This document shows, in pieces, positions 63,865 to 64,000 of a stretch of DNA of 64,000 nt. Source of the DNA: TMED23 sp964566055. Lineage in GTDB: Bacteria; Pseudomonadota; Alphaproteobacteria; Rhodospirillales; UBA2165. The stretch lies in NCBI GenBank assembly GCA_964566055.1, contig CAZMHI010000003.1, forward strand, positions 57,287 to 121,286. Reading direction: 5' to 3'. The translations under genes were made by a program, and so were the position numbers. Under the pieces are notes generated by a model that did no database searches, was not told where the DNA came from, and was given only the letters and a program-made list of their open reading frames with translations. Numbering within the stretch: position 1 is the first letter of the stretch; the number at the start of each line of letters is the position of its first letter.

Positions 63865-63996
63865 ATGCAAGGAAAAAAGCGCAAGGACATGCTTAAGCAT
63901 ATTCGAGCATTTTTGACACCGCATGTGGGACCTCATGGCCAAACCCAAAGGGCGGGGCTCTTTTTACGCCGGGCTGTCGTTGTGAACGGCTTGTGA
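63865..63996 (+). CDS. Doubtful small ORF at window end
   Basis: A 43-codon frame with AGAGG six bases before its ATG, encoding a basic peptide (MQGKKRKDMLKHIRAFLTPH at the start). The second half looks unlike a folded protein. It follows the hyphenated palindrome GGGTC-AG-GACCC (63814-63825). It may be a real small gene, a remnant, or chance. Confidence 0.25.
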   Translation: MQGKKRKDMLKHIRAFLTPHVGPHGQTQRAGLFLRRAVVVNGL

Positions 63997-64000
63997 TGAT

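Noticed and set aside
1..64000. CRISPR array, prophage, intact insertion sequence or toxin-antitoxin pair
   Set aside because: No regularly spaced repeats, transposase, integrase, phage structural gene or recognisable toxin-antitoxin pair was found.

Overview
The window looks like a core chromosomal segment of an alphaproteobacterium with moderate base composition. Evidence for this: a fused ispDF gene; the order dusB-ntrB-ntrC-ntrY-ntrX-trkA-dat-hfq-hflX; the blocks rpmF-plsX-fabH-ihfA-merR and rpiB-glyA-nrdR-ribD-ribE-ribBA-ribH-nusB-thiL; the block NYN/folK/rpoZ/rsh/pdxJ/acpS/lepB/rnc/era/recO/parC; a ubiquinol-cytochrome c chaperone; a MucR-type regulator; and an alpha-type MotA/MotB pair. 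A free-living, motile member of or near the Rhodospirillales is my best guess, but the order is not proven by sequence reading alone. No prophage, intact insertion sequence, CRISPR array or recognisable defence island was seen. Coding density is high and no gene-free stretch exceeds 300 bases.

Layout. 1-11.6 kb (minus strand): the start of hflX, hfq, a HAD phosphatase, a D-amino acid/branched-chain class IV aminotransferase, trkA, both nitrogen two-component systems (NtrYX and NtrBC), dusB and a CcsA/YpjD-like membrane protein. ispDF reads the other way. 13-17.6 kb is a looser region: cutA, two small unknown genes, queF with a structured leader ending in an intrinsic terminator, a Rieske-VOC-VOC operon, an unknown secreted protein, a Sel1-repeat lipoprotein, and tRNA-Pro(GGG) with its own promoter and terminator. 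17.7-22.2 kb: merR, ihfA, fabH, plsX, rpmF, yceD and a cytochrome bc1 assembly chaperone, divergent from bamE. 22.9-32.8 kb: a proton-pumping pyrophosphatase, a FliL-like protein, and a long riboflavin/one-carbon operon (thiL back to rpiB).

33-36.5 kb: a hybrid histidine kinase whose sensor domain has a c-type heme motif, and a MucR-family regulator with altered zinc ligands. 36.6-41 kb: metY, hemB, cheW and a threonine ammonia-lyase. 41.2-44.8 kb: motA, motB, an RDD protein and the leucyl-tRNA-protein transferase. 44.9-50.5 kb: a TRAP transporter (Tat-exported binding protein, enlarged small permease, large permease with a helical C-terminal extension) and bioY. 50.6-64 kb: the parC-to-NYN housekeeping block, with a glycosyltransferase placed between lepB and acpS.

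Most of the window is conserved housekeeping sequence. The points most worth a second look are the queF leader, the heme-sensor kinase, the extended TRAP permease, the Rieske/VOC operon with an inverted repeat over its ribosome binding site, the MucR protein without zinc histidines, the NtrX without GAFTGA, and the RibBA whose second domain has lost its zinc cysteines. None amounts to a clearly new system on sequence evidence alone.
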